Assembly: GCA_028641055.1 (NCBI GenBank)
Contig: CM054062.1
Span: 16,115,639-16,179,638 of the forward strand
Reading direction: 5' to 3'
DNA: 64,000 nucleotides
Origin: Alopecurus myosuroides
Taxonomy: Eukaryota; Streptophyta; Magnoliopsida; Poales; Poaceae
This document shows, one piece after another, positions 31,648 to 43,313 of this stretch (positions within the stretch are counted from its first letter, which is position 1; every line of letters starts with the position of its first letter). Below the pieces are notes generated by a model. That model did no database searches. It saw only the letters and a program-made list of their open reading frames with translations, and was not told where the DNA came from. A program made the translations under genes and the position numbers.

Positions 31648-34219
31648 ATGGGTAAGACTCGTGATGGAAAGTTTCCTATATTACCATACAGTACAATAAG
31701 AGGTACAACTCTGAACACCTCTGTTGCTCTTGATTCACCGTCTGTTATGAGTAAGCTGCTTACACCACCACATGTTACACATGCTACTTCTGCTGAATCT
31801 GAAAATACTTATGATACTTTTGATGATGCTTATACTGTGCTTGATGAGAGTGGTTCTCTTGGTCCTTTCTTAGATGGTACTATTGCTAAAGCTAAAAATA
31901 TTGCAAACACTGAAACTCCTGATAAAAATCTTGTTACTCGTGTTGTTTCACCTGAGCTTATAGAGAATCCTAGTGATGATTTTGATGATTCCTATATTGA
32001 ACTTAATGATGATATTATTGATGAAATACATGCTATGAAGAATAAATATGATGTTATAAGTCTTATTGAAAGTCGTGCCGTTAAATATAAATTATCTCCT
32101 GATGCTAAGTTCGCCACCTCTCCTATTAATATTAGGGATAAGGATTATGATTTCTCTCTTGATTTATCTTATATATATATTGTTGAGAAAGAACCTTTTT
32201 GTGGTACTGAAAATGAAAGTGCTATGAAACATATGAATGAGCTCTCCTCTTTGAGTAGTTTATTCTCTGATGATCTTAAGAAACGTAGCTACTTTGTTGC
32301 TAAAATATTCCCTTTCTCATTAAAAGATGGAGCTAAAAATTGGTTCAATAATTTATCTCCGGGATCTATTGATAGTCATATTTGTTTGGCTAATGCTTTC
32401 TTTCAGAAATATTTATCTCCGGGATCTATTGGCTAGTGCTCAACATGCTGCTTTACAAAATATATTTAATTTCAAGCAATTAGAAGGACAGAAATTGCCT
32501 GCATCTTGGGCAAGGTTCCGTTCTTTAGTTAGGACTACACTTGGGCATAAGCTAGAAAATAATGAACTTCTTGATATATTCTATAATGGACTAACCGTTG
32601 AATCTAGGACATACCTGGATAGTTGTGCTGGTTGTGTTTTCAGGCAAAGAACTCTAGAAGAAGCCGAGGAATTAATGGCTAAAATAAGCCAAAATCATGA
32701 TAATTGGACTATGGTTGAGCCTGAGCCGACCCCTACTCCAGTATCAACACCAACACCAACACCAAAACCAACACCCAAGAAGAGGGGAATGATTGAATTA
32801 AATGATGAAGTGATGAGAGAAGCCAAGAAATCTCTTAAAGAGAGGGGTATTAAATCTGAAGATGTGAAGAATCTTCCACCTACAGAAGAATTATGTAAGC
32901 CAATCCCTCACTCATCCACCATTGAGGTACACTCTCTCCAATATTTTGATAGTAGAGATATTCCCTATAATAAACCTCCTGGTCAATGTTTAGATGAATT
33001 TAATAATTATGTTATTAAGCAAGATAATTTTAATATGAGAGTGCAAAATCACCTAATGGAAAACTCTAGAGCTATTGATAATTTGCATGGTATTATAGAA
33101 AGAACCTCTAATGATGTTAAAATGCTTGTTAAACATTTTCAAATGGTTCAAACTCAAATTTATCAACTTGCTAAAGTGCAAAAAGATTTGCTAGTTAATG
33201 CTTCTAAAGAAAAACATGCTTATGAAATAAGAACTAGAATTGGTACTGCTACACAATATCCTTTATATCCTGAGAGACATCCTAAAAGAATTGAACAAGA
33301 TTCTCAGAAAACTAATAATTTTATTCATACTAAGAAGAAAAAGAAGAAGAAACATAAAACTGTTGTAGAATCTTCTGAACTTGCTAAAGATCCTAATAGT
33401 ATATCTATCTCTGATGCTAAAACTAAAAGTGGTAATGATAAAAGTGAAGCTTCTGATAAAGAAGAACCTGTAGCTGAACCTGAAAAGCAAACTAAAACTG
33501 CAAAGTATACTAAGGAAGATTTCATTGATAATAAACATGGTAATGAGAGAGAACCTTGGGTGCAAAAACCAATGCCTTTTCCTAATAAGAAACAAAAATC
33601 TAAGGAAGAAGAACACTATAACAAGTTATGTGAATGGATGAAACCTTTGTTCTTGCAAATTCCTTTAACTGATGCTATTAAATTGCCTCCTCATGCAAAA
33701 TATATGAAAGATATTGTTTCTAACAAAAGGAAGATTCCTAATGAGGAAATTTCCACTATGCTTGCTAATTACTCTTTTAATGGCAATGTTCCTGAGAAGC
33801 TTGGAGATCCTGGTATACCAACTATTCCCTATTCTATTAAAAATAATTATGTTAGAACTGCTTTGTGTGATTTAGGAGCTGGAGTTAGTGTCATACCTTT
33901 TACTCTCTATAAAAGATTCCTCCTAGAAAAATTGATACCAAGCGAGATATCTTTGCAAATGGCTGATATGTCTACTGCTATTCCTGTGGGTATATGTGAG
34001 GATGTTCCTGTTCAAGTTGCTAATAATTGTCTAATATTAACTGACTTTGTTGTGTTGGAAATGCCTGAAGATGATAATATGTCTATTATTCTTGGAAGAC
34101 CTTTTCTTAATACTGCAGGGGCTATTATTCATTTCAATCAAGAAAAAGTTACCTTTAATGTTAATGATAAAGAGCACACTGTTTATTTCCCAAGAAGATT
34201 GATAAAAAATATGATCTAA
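31648..34219 (+). pseudogene. Athila-type gag-protease, one frameshift
   Basis: The start MGKTRDGKFPILPY follows the primer site by about 60 bases. An acidic N-terminal part runs to about residue 190. The gag core follows (YFVAKIFPFSLKDGAKNWFNNL, then in the next frame ASAQHAALQNIFNFKQ, SWARFRSLVRTTLGH, LLDIFYNGL). A 21-bp sequence at 32351-32371 is repeated at 32411-32431 and the frame shifts just after it, so 31648-32436 and about 32437-34219 form one broken gene. Later parts are a Pro/Thr linker, a lysine run and a retropepsin: CDLGAGVSVIPF (active Asp) and IILGRPFLNTAG. No CCHC knuckle was seen. Confidence 0.85.
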
Positions 34220-34818
34220 ATTCCATTGAAAATATTGAGACCATCAAGATTGGAGAATTTTATTGTCCTATTCCAAAGCCATCCAAAGAATATGAAATTT
34301 GTATGATTGGGAATATGTCTATCAAGGTAGAGGTAACATGAGTATTTAGTGAGAAACAAAGTTTTGTTTCGTATAAAACTATTTTGGTAGCAAGACTTGA
34401 TCACCGTTGTTAACAAAATGATTTTAAATGAAGTGAGCAATGTTTTCACTACGTTTTCACCTTCCCCATTATGTTTTCACCATGTTTACTTCTGTTATCA
34501 CATTGCTACTTGAGTACAATCATGTTTTCCACCATCCTTATGCATGTTTTCCTGATATTTTCACTCTGATTGCTGAGGTTATGCATGTTTTCACCATCCA
34601 TACTTTTGTTTTCACCACTACCACCTTTGTTTTCTTTGGATATTCTTCCATTAGAGTATCATAGAACCTCTGTAGTGCTAGTTTTGGTTTTTTCCACCTT
34701 TTCACTTTCATTTTCTTGGTTTTTATTAATTATTAAAATTCTGGAAATACCTTAAAACTAAAGTTTCTCGAAAAATTTCAGAAAATCTATAATAATTTTT
34801 TACGTAAAAAATGAGGTA
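34220..34818. other. AT-rich noncoding interior with GTTTTCAC-like repeats
   Basis: Between gag-protease and the Copia insertion, where pol would be expected, there is no coding sequence. About eight variants of TGTTTTCACC are scattered over 34440-34630. Confidence 0.6.
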
Positions 34819-34823
34819 GAAAG
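34819..34823. repeat. Target-site duplication GAAAG, left
   Basis: Matches 42833-42837, bracketing the Copia element. Confidence 0.95.
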
Positions 34824-36155
34824 TGTTGGGAATATGCCCTAGAGGCAATCATGTATGATGTAATTCCCACTGTATTCATAAAGTTATTAAGTTGTCCTTG
34901 TTTTGAACATCTGATATATGTCATTGAATATGTGATTCGATTGTGGAACTATATATTCATGTTGTTCATACTAGATTGTCCTTGGTCATTTAGGTTGTGC
35001 TGGACACACACCCTAGACTAATGTGAGTGTTGGCTGATGACACGGTTCCACTTGTCATGGGCATGGTGATGCCATTCCAACGTTCACGGACTTGGCTAAA
35101 GAGTTTAGCAAGTCGGACTGACCCACATTGAGATGCAACGATCAAGTCGTCATTTTCATGTCTTAATCAATGTAATCCTGAGACCTGAGGTTGTCGCACA
35201 ATCCGAGTTGTGGATCACCGACTTAGGTTCTGTCAAACGTTGTTCTGTGACAAGGCAATTATAAATGCAGAGTTCGGTTCGAATGAGAAGCAAGCTGCGT
35301 GATGTGGATAATCAAGATGGGATTTTGCCCCTCCGAATGGAGAGATATTCTCTGGGCCCTCTCGAGTGATATGATTCAGGAAGCATGGCCATGCGCGACT
35401 CAGTTAAGTGTTAACTGTGTCGGTTGACTAAGAGTTAGTCAGATGAATCATATGTCACAGATCGAGAAGAGAGTTGAGCTATTTAAGGGATGACGATAAA
35501 TCTCCTATAGCTCGACAAGGTATATCGTGAGGCAAAAAGGACTAAGATGAATATCACATTGAAAGGTATGTCGTCATGACTCAATGGTACTTGGGAGTCG
35601 GCACGTTCTGCTAGGAGCCGCTACCGATTGATCGATTGGGAGTTGGACTCCAATCGTGTCCAAGTCGCCATGAGCCTGCAGGGTCGCACACTTAAGAGCG
35701 GGAGCAAGTATTGGTTGGGTTGGACCCAAACCGGAAATGGACTGAGTTAGTGAGTCGGACTCACAGAGGGAATGGGCCACAAGTGTTGTGCAGCCCATTA
35801 CCATACGCTATATAAAGAGGGCCGCAGGTTGCCCAGCGGGCACGTTAGTCCACTCTCCCATGCGTTGGGAACCCTAGCCCCACTCAGTCCAGCCGTCGCA
35901 CCGGACCTAGCAGTCCGCCGTCGGAGCTCCTCCTCGTACGTGTGGATACCGGCAGATGTGCTGTACGTTCAACACTTCGACGTTCGAGGGATTGGATCGG
36001 CCGGATCGGATCGTGGGACTGCACTGCCCCGACGCGCTGCATCGATAATCCGCACCTGCGCGTCTAGTGGTAATACTCGTGGCCTTCTACCTCGGCTAGA
36101 TCTTGGAAGTACCGCGTAGGAAAAAGTTTTCGTTTTATCTCTACGCGTTCCAACA
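34824..36155 (+). repeat. 5' LTR of the Angela-like element
   Basis: TGTTGGGAAT...TTCCAACA, 1332 bp. TATA box at 35809-35816. Confidence 0.95.
35809..35816 (+). promoter_or_regulatory. TATA box in the Angela-like 5' LTR
   Basis: TATATAAA within CGCTATATAAAGAGG. The 3' LTR carries the same box at 42486-42493. Confidence 0.75.
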
Positions 36156-36156
36156 G

Positions 36157-36168
36157 TGGTATCAGAGC
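36157..36168 (+). promoter_or_regulatory. Primer-binding site, initiator tRNA-Met
   Basis: TGGTATCAGAGC, one base after the LTR; complementary to the initiator tRNA-Met 3' end. Confidence 0.95.
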
Positions 36169-37524
36169 GGTAGCTTCTGGTATTAGGCCCGAGATCCGTA
36201 TATATGTGATATGTAGTTAGCGTTAGATGTGATCTAATTGCTGTTTTGGTGGTCGGTCTATGAGATAGATCGGTTTTGTACAAGGTTGATTGGATCAATC
36301 GTACTCGGGGTTAACGGATGATCTGGTTTCCGTGATCATACTGCTAAGGTCGTGAAACAACTTACCCCTACCGGTCGGTTTCCGCCATCGGGGTATACCG
36401 TGACACATAAATCCAGTTGCGGTGATCGAAGATCAAAGAGTTTGGTCGAATCGGAATACGGATCAGATTCGGGTAAAATCGTTTTATCCGATGAAGAAAT
36501 CCATGATCGGAATGCAGATGAGATCTGCGTTTTCCGAAATCGTCGGGCGCTGCCCCTTCGATCCCCGCCCGCTATCCGGCTAGCGGGACCGCCGGCTTCG
36601 CCCTGTCGTAGCGCCTTAGATGTCGTTGCGAGTTTCACAACGCCGGTAGATATCATGCATAACTTGTTTTTGCAGGAAGTTGTGAATGGTATGGCTTATG
36701 TGCATGTGATGTGTGTAATCCATACATGATCTGCGTATCATGTTTATGTCAGCCGGCTGGAGCCTAGGTGCTGTCATTTTATTGTATACCGTCCTGCGTG
36801 TCGGATTCTCTATGTAAATTTTGATTTACTAGCTAGTGTAGCTTGTTGGAGAACCCGGAAGGCATGCAAGTCGATGTACAAGTCGGCTACATGGAGCAAG
36901 ATGGCACGTGACAAGAGTTGGCACGAACCGACTTGCAAGCTTCGTGGAGATGGAGATCACCATGAAGAGAGCCATACCATTTCACATTATAATTGCTTTA
37001 TTTGTGTTATTGTTATGTCTCTATTTACCTCTATTTAGATAGTTGGTAGATTCTTTAATCCCTCAAAGAAGGTCTAGTCGGTCGCCCCGCCAGTGCTGCA
37101 CCATCACAAGTCGGACATTCTTGGTAGTGGGCTCATAAAATTGAGGTGCTACCAATTCTTTCCGGTTAGGTGGGTTTGAGTCGGACTCTTACAAGCAGAA
37201 GCACTTGGTAATCTAGACGAGTCCATCACAACGGTTGTGGGGCTTGGGGCTCGGTTGGTTGGGAGCCGGGGCATGTGATGTCACCCAACTAACAGGAGTC
37301 GTATTGGATACGATTGGCAAGGTGTTGCCTACCTAGATCACTTGACGGCTAGCGGTGATGCTAAAGCTCACTAGTCGGCTTGCTTATTTAGGATCTTGAA
37401 TCACTTAGCAACCATCGGAGGGATGTTGGTTCTAGTGGGAGCATAAGTATTAAAGCGTTTAATATGCCTGCTCTTTTATGAATACATGTCTTAAGTGTTT
37501 TTGCGTATTTTCTGTTGTAGATCA
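36169..37524 (+). other. Untranslated leader of the Angela-like element
   Basis: 1.36 kb between primer site and gag start. Short open frames (36352-36729 plus, 36336-36656 minus) show no motif. A long leader here is usual for BARE/Angela and should hold the dimerisation and packaging signals, which I cannot place. Confidence 0.6.
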
Positions 37525-39700
37525 ATGGCACCTAGCAACCTTCCTCAGTTGTCCGCGTTTGCGTTGAGGTCAATTCTAGAGAAAGATAAGCTTAATGGAA
37601 CTAATTTCACCAACTGGTATCGTAATCTGAGGATAGTCCTCAAGCATGACAAAAAAGAACATGTTCTAGAAACTCCACTTCCAGAAGAGCCAGATGACGA
37701 TGCGACTGTCGCAGTCACGAATGCCTACCGTAAGACTAGAGATGAGTCTACGGAGATTAGCTGTCTTATGCTTGCACACATGGAACCGGACTTGCAGCAG
37801 CAGTTCAAGAATGTTGAGGCCTACGATATGATCGAAAGCCTCAAAAGTATGTTCCAGGCTCAAGCAAAGACTGAGAGGTATCAAGTCTCTCAAGCTTTGC
37901 TTGGCTGTAAGCTGAAAGACGGCGATCCACTGAGTCCGCATGTAATCAAGATGATTGGTTACATACAGTCTTTGGATCGGCTGGGCTTCCCAATTAACGA
38001 AGAGTTCGCTACTGATATAATTCTGAACTCTCTTCCTAGTGCGTATGGTTCGTTCATCTTGAACTACCATATGCATGGTATGGATAAGAGTATCACTGAA
38101 TTAGATGGGATGCTCAAAACGGCAGAGGCTGATATCAAGAAAGGCACCAGTCAAGTGTTGATGGTGCAGAATAAGGCTAAGTTCAAGAAGAGTTCTTGGA
38201 CTAAGAAGAAGAAGGATAAGTCAGGAGGTAGCGCCCATGGCCCTGTCCAGAGTGCTCCCTCAAAGACTAAGCCTTCTCCTACAGCCGGAGCCAATTGCTT
38301 CTATTGCAAGCAAGATGGCCACTGGAAGAGGAACTGCACCAAGTATTTGGCTGACAGAGCCAAGAGTGGAGGTGTGACTTCCAACTCAGGTACGCTTGTG
38401 TGCAATGTTATAGACATTTATCTTGCTGATGCGCCTAATAGTTCTTGGGTATATGATACCGGATCAGTTATTCACATATGCAACTCGTTGCAGGGACTGG
38501 TAAGAACTAGAAGCGTGGCAAGAGGAGAGGTTGATATTCGAGTCGGCAACAAGGCGAGAGTCGCTGCGTTGGAAGTCGGCACGATGCAACTTCATTTACC
38601 TTCAGGATTTATTTTGGAACTAAATAATTGTTATTATGTTCCAGCGCTTAGTCAAAACATTATTTCCGCCTCATGTTTGACGAGACAAGGTTATGAGTCG
38701 AATATTAAGAATAATGGTTGTTCTTTATATTTGAAAGATATGTTTCATGGCTTTGCACCCGTTCAGAACGGGTTATTTATTTTAAATCTTGATAGTGAAT
38801 CAGTCTATAACATAAATGTTAAAAGGTTGAAACCAAATGATCTGAATATGACTTACTTTTGGCACTGTCGGCTTGGTCATATAAGTTGGAAGCGCATGAA
38901 GAAGCTCCATGATGATGGACTTCTAACTTCGTTTGACTTAGAGTCATTCGAGACATGCGAATCATGCCTACTAGGCAAGATGACCAAGACACCTTTTGCA
39001 AGGAGTTGTGAAAGGGCGTCCGACTTGTTGGAGCTAATACATAGTGATGTATGTGGACCAATGAGCACGACAGCTAGAGGTGGTTATGAGTACTTCATTA
39101 CCTTCACTGATGATTTGAGTAGGTATGGATATATCTATTTAATGAAACACAAGTCGGAAGCCTTTGAAAAGTTCAAGGAATTCCAGAGTGAGGTACAAAA
39201 TCAACTCGGCAAGAAAATAAAGTTTCTACGGTCGGACCGTGGGGGCGAGTACATGAGCCATGAGTTTGATGACCATCTAAAGAGTTGTGGAATAGTTCCT
39301 CAACTCACTCCGCCGGGTACACCACAGAGAAACGGTGTATCGGAACGGACAAATCGGACCTTGTTGGACATGGTACGATCAATGATGACTCGGACAGATC
39401 TACCTTTATCATTTTGGGGTTATTGTCTAGAAACTGCAGCATTCACACTAAACAGAGTACCATCAAAGTCAGTAGAGAAGACACCATATGAGATGTGGAC
39501 GAGCAAAAAGCCAAGTTTGTCTTTTCTTAAGATTTGGGGTTGTGAGGTATTTGTCAAGCGACTTCAGTCGGACAAGCTCACGCCCAAGTCGGATAAGTGT
39601 ATTTTTTTGGGGTATCCGAGGGAAACCTTGGGGTACTACTTCTACAACCGGGAAGAGGGCAAAGTGTTTGTCGCTCGGAATGGTGTCTTCCTTGAGAAGA
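37525..39700 (+). CDS. Angela-like gag-protease-integrase polyprotein
   Basis: I start at ATG 37525 (MAPSNLPQLSAF) because it matches the usual gag start; an upstream in-frame ATG at 37495 adds ten residues. Order: gag core with FTNWYRNLRIVL and LLGCKLKDGDPL; CCHC knuckle CFYCKQDGHWKRNC; protease active site YDTGSVIHICN; pre-integrase zinc site HCRLGHISWKRMKKLH with CESCLLGK; integrase core Asp in HSDVCGPM, Asp in RSDRGGEYMSHEFD and Glu in GVSERTNRTLLDMVRSMM. The reading frame is lost near 39700 by an apparent one-base deletion, and the frame then ends at 39882 without homology. Cuts and inserts element DNA. Confidence 0.93.
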
Positions 39701-41465
39701 GTTTCTCAGTCGGGAAGTCAGTGGGAGCACGGTGCAACTCGAAGAAATTCGAGAGGAACCAGCTAGGGGCGAGTCGGCAATGGCCTTGGAGGCTGAGCCG
39801 GTCGTGGTACCTACACCGGTTACAGCACCTGAACCTCGGAGATCTGCCAGATTACAGAGTGCTCGAGATGTTTTACTGTTAGACAGTAATGAGCCGGAAA
39901 CTTATTCGGAAGCGATGGTGGGATCTGATTCCGAGTCATGGCTTGGAGCCATGAGATCCGAGTTAAAGTCCATGGATGAAAACCAAGTTTGGAATTTGGT
40001 TGATCTGCCTGACGGTGCAAGACCCGTCGAGTGCAAATGGGTCTTTAAGAAGAAAATTGATATGGATGGAAATATTTCCGTCTATAAAGCACGACTTGTC
40101 GCGAAGGGGTTCCGACAGGTTCAAGGAGTTGACTATGACGAGACCTTCTCTCCCGTAGCGATGCTTAAATCAATTCGGATCATGTTAGCCATAGCAGCCT
40201 ATTTCGACTATGAGATATGGCAGATGGATGTCAAGACGGCTTTCCTTAATGCAAATTTAACTGAGGACGTGTATATGATACAGCCCGAAGGTTTTGTCGA
40301 TCCGGCTAATGCTGACAAGGTATGCAAACTTCAGAAATCCATTTATGGGTTGAAGCAAGCATCTCGGAGTTGGAACATTCGCTTTGATGAGGTAGTCAAA
40401 TCGTTTGGCTTCATCAAGAGCGATCATGATTCTTGTTTATACAAGAAGTTTAGTGGGAGCAAAGTGAACTTTCTAATCTTATATGTGGATGACATATTAC
40501 TGATTGGAAATGATGTCATGATGTTGCAAGAAACCAAAGAGTCATTGGAAAGGAGTTTCTCAATGAAGGATTTGGGTGAGGCAACTTACATATTAGGAAT
40601 CAGGATCTATAGAGATAGATCAAGGCGGCTCATTGGATTGAGTCAGAGTACTTATCTGGACAAGGTTTTGAAGAAATTCAAAATGGAAGAGTCCAAGAAG
40701 GGATTCTTACCGATCTCCCATGGCATAAAACTTAGCAAGACTCAGTGTCCTTCGACAACTGATGAGCGAAGTCGGATGAGTGTGATCCCGTATGCTTCGG
40801 CAATCGGATCCATCATGTATGCCATGATTTGTACTAGGCCAGATATTTCCTATGCTCTAAGTGTTACGAGCAGATACCAGGCTGACCCTGGCGAAGCCCA
40901 CTGGGCAGCGGTTAAAAACATCCTTAAGTATTTGAGAAATACTAAGGAAATGTTCCTAGTTCATGGAGGTGATGAGGAATTCAGTGTAAAGGGTTACACG
41001 GATGCAAGTTATCTCACCGACTCAGATGATTCTCGTTCGCAATCGGGATACGTGTTCGTAATGAACGGAGGAGCTGTGAGCTGGAAGAGTTCCGAGCAAG
41101 ATACGGTGTCTGCATCTACAACAGAGGCTGAGTATATTGCTGCCTCAGAGGCGGCAAAGGAAGCTGTTTGGATCAGGAACCTCCTGATAGATCTTGGTGT
41201 GGTTCAGGGCGCGTCCAATCCTTTGGACGTATATTGTGACAACAATGGTGCTATCGCACAAGCCAAGGAACCTAGACAACACCAGAAGAACAAACATATA
41301 CTCATGCGGTACCACCTCATTCGCCAGTTTGTCGAACAAGGTGATATCAAGTTATGCAAAGTACACACGTATGCAAACATTGCAGATCCGTTGACAAAGG
41401 CGCTACCACAGCCTAAGCATGAGGCGCACACGAGAGGTATGGGCATTAGATGCCTAGTCATATGA
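39701..41465 (+). CDS. Angela-like reverse transcriptase and RNase H
   Basis: Continues the polyprotein in the shifted frame and ends at the TGA at 41463. RT landmarks: WVFKKKIDMDGN, LVAKGFRQVQGVDYDETFSPVAMLKSIRIMLAIAA, WQMDVKTAFLNANL, YGLKQASRSWNIRFD and the catalytic LYVDDILLIGND. RNase H: KGYTDASYLTDSDD, STTEAEYIAASEAAKEA, YCDNNGAIAQAK and KHILMRYHLIR. All expected catalytic acids are present and no stop interrupts it. In BARE-type elements this follows integrase in one frame, so the upstream frameshift prevents normal expression. Confidence 0.95.
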
Positions 41466-41489
41466 TGCCAGGATGATTGACTCTAGTGC

Positions 41490-41500
41490 AAGTGGGAGAC
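41490..41500 (+). promoter_or_regulatory. Polypurine tract of the Angela-like element
   Basis: AAGTGGGAGAC directly before the 3' LTR. Confidence 0.85.
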
Positions 41501-42832
41501 TGTTGGGAATATGCCCTAGAGGCAATCATGTATGATGTAATTCCCACTGTATTCATAAAGTTAATAAGTTGTCCTTGTTTTGAACATCTGATATATGTCA
41601 TTGAATATGTGATTCGATTGTGGAACTATATATTCATGTTGTTCATACTAGATTGTCCTTGGTCATTTAGGTTGTGCTGGACACACACCCTAGACTAATG
41701 TGAGTCTTGGCTGATGACACGGTTCCACTTGTCATGGGCATGGTGATGCCATTCCAACGTTCACGGACTTGGCTAAAGAGTTTAGCAAGTCGGACTGACC
41801 CACATTGAGATGCAACGATCAAGTCGTCATTTGCATGTCTTAATCAATGTAATCCTTAGACCTGAGGTTGTCGCACAATCCGAGTTGTGGATCACCGACT
41901 TAGGTTCTGTCAAACGTTGTTCTGTGACAAGGCAACTATAAAGGCAGAGTTCGGGTCGAATGAGAAGCAACCTGCGTGATGTGGATAATCAAGATGGGAT
42001 TTTGCCCCTCCGAATGGAGAGATATTCTCTGGGCCCTCTCGAGTGATATGATTCAGGAAGCATGACCATGCGCGACTCAGTTAAGTGTTAACTGTGTCGG
42101 TTGACTAAGAGTTAGTGAGATGAATCATATGTCACAGATCGAGAAGAGAGTTGAGCTATTTAAGGGATGACGATAAATCGCCTATAGCTCGACAAGGTAT
42201 ATCGTGAGGCAAAAAGGACTAAGATGAATATCACATTGAAAGGTATGTCGTCATGACTCAATGGTACTTGGGAGTCGGCACGTTCTGCTAGGAGCCGCTA
42301 CCGATTGATCGATTGGGAGTTGGACTCCAATCGTGTCCAAGTCGCCATGAGCCTGCAGGGTCGCACACTTAAGAGCGGGAGCAAGTATTGGTTGGGTTGG
42401 ACCCAAACCGGAAATGGATTGAGTTAGTGAGTCGGACTCACAGAGGGAATGGGCCACAAGTGTTGTGCAGCCCATTACCATACGCTATATAAAGAGGGGC
42501 GCAGGTTGCCCAGCGGGCACGTTAGTCCACTCTCCCATGCATTGGGAACCCTAGCCCCACTCAGTCCAGCCGTCGCACCGGACCTAGCAGTCCGCCGTCG
42601 GAGCTCCTCCTCGTACGTGTGGATACCGGCAGAGGTGCTGTACGTTCAGCACTTCGACGTTCGAGGGATTGGATCAGCCGGACCGGATCGTGGGACTGCA
42701 CTGCCCCGACGCGCTGCATCGATAATCCGCACCTGCGCGTCTAGTGGTAATACTCGTGGCCTTCTACCTCGGCTAGATCTTGGAAGTGCCGCGTAGGAAA
42801 AAGTTTTCGTTTTATCTCTACGCGTTCCAACA
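41501..42832 (+). repeat. 3' LTR of the Angela-like element
   Basis: 1332 bp, same length as the 5' copy with about 19 substitutions by eye, followed by GAAAG. Confidence 0.95.
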
Positions 42833-42837
42833 GAAAG

Positions 42838-43313
42838 CCACCTGAGAGGCTCCAGGGGGACCCACCAGTCAGGCACACCATAGGGTGGCGCGGCCAACCC
42901 CTGGTGGCGCCAACACGTGGTGTGGGGCCCCTGGCCCTCCACTTACTCTCTCCACTGCCAAAGTCTTCTCTCTCACCTCCCAAACTGAAAACATTTCCTG
43001 GAACCCGTGTTCTTGCTGTTCTTCCTCTGGATTTTCGATCTCCTTCTTCAGCCCATCATTTGTGCTGAGAGTTTGTGCATTCGATCTCCGGTATGTGACT
43101 CCTCCGATGATCCAAGTTGAGTTTTGTTTAGTGGAATATTTCTTGAGTATTTTGGTACTGTAGGTGATAATTTATGTGAGCGTGCATGATTGATTTTAGT
43201 AGAAATAATATAGTTTTGATGTATGTTTAGCTCTCATATAAGTCCTTATGGTAGTTTCCACCTTATAGTTGTTCGAAATTAATTTTTGTCATGATTGTTG
43301 AAAAATTTCAGAG
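42838..43313 (+). promoter_or_regulatory. LTR-like hairpin leader and 5' intron of the third ORF
   Basis: 42860-42925 repeats the GC-rich hairpin found in TGATACG-type LTRs (CACACCATAGGGTGGCGCGG, then TGGTGGCGCCAACACGTGGTGTGG). A donor-like site near 43090 (GGTATGTGA) and an acceptor TTTCAG at 43306-43311 just before the ATG suggest a leader intron. Athila third ORFs are thought to be expressed from spliced RNA. Confidence 0.45.

Larger units (their letters stand above)
34824..42832 (+). mobile_element. Angela/BARE-like Copia element, 8009 bp
   Basis: Two 1332-bp LTRs beginning TGTTGGGAATATGCCC, initiator tRNA-Met primer site, complete gag-protease-integrase-RT-RNase H, polypurine tract and GAAAG duplication. 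By eye I count about 19 base differences between LTRs (about 1.4 percent), so it is the youngest large insertion here. A one-base frameshift near 39700 is the only coding break I found. The first 25 or so bases of the LTR resemble Angela from memory; the rest differs, so it may be a sister family. Confidence 0.95.
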
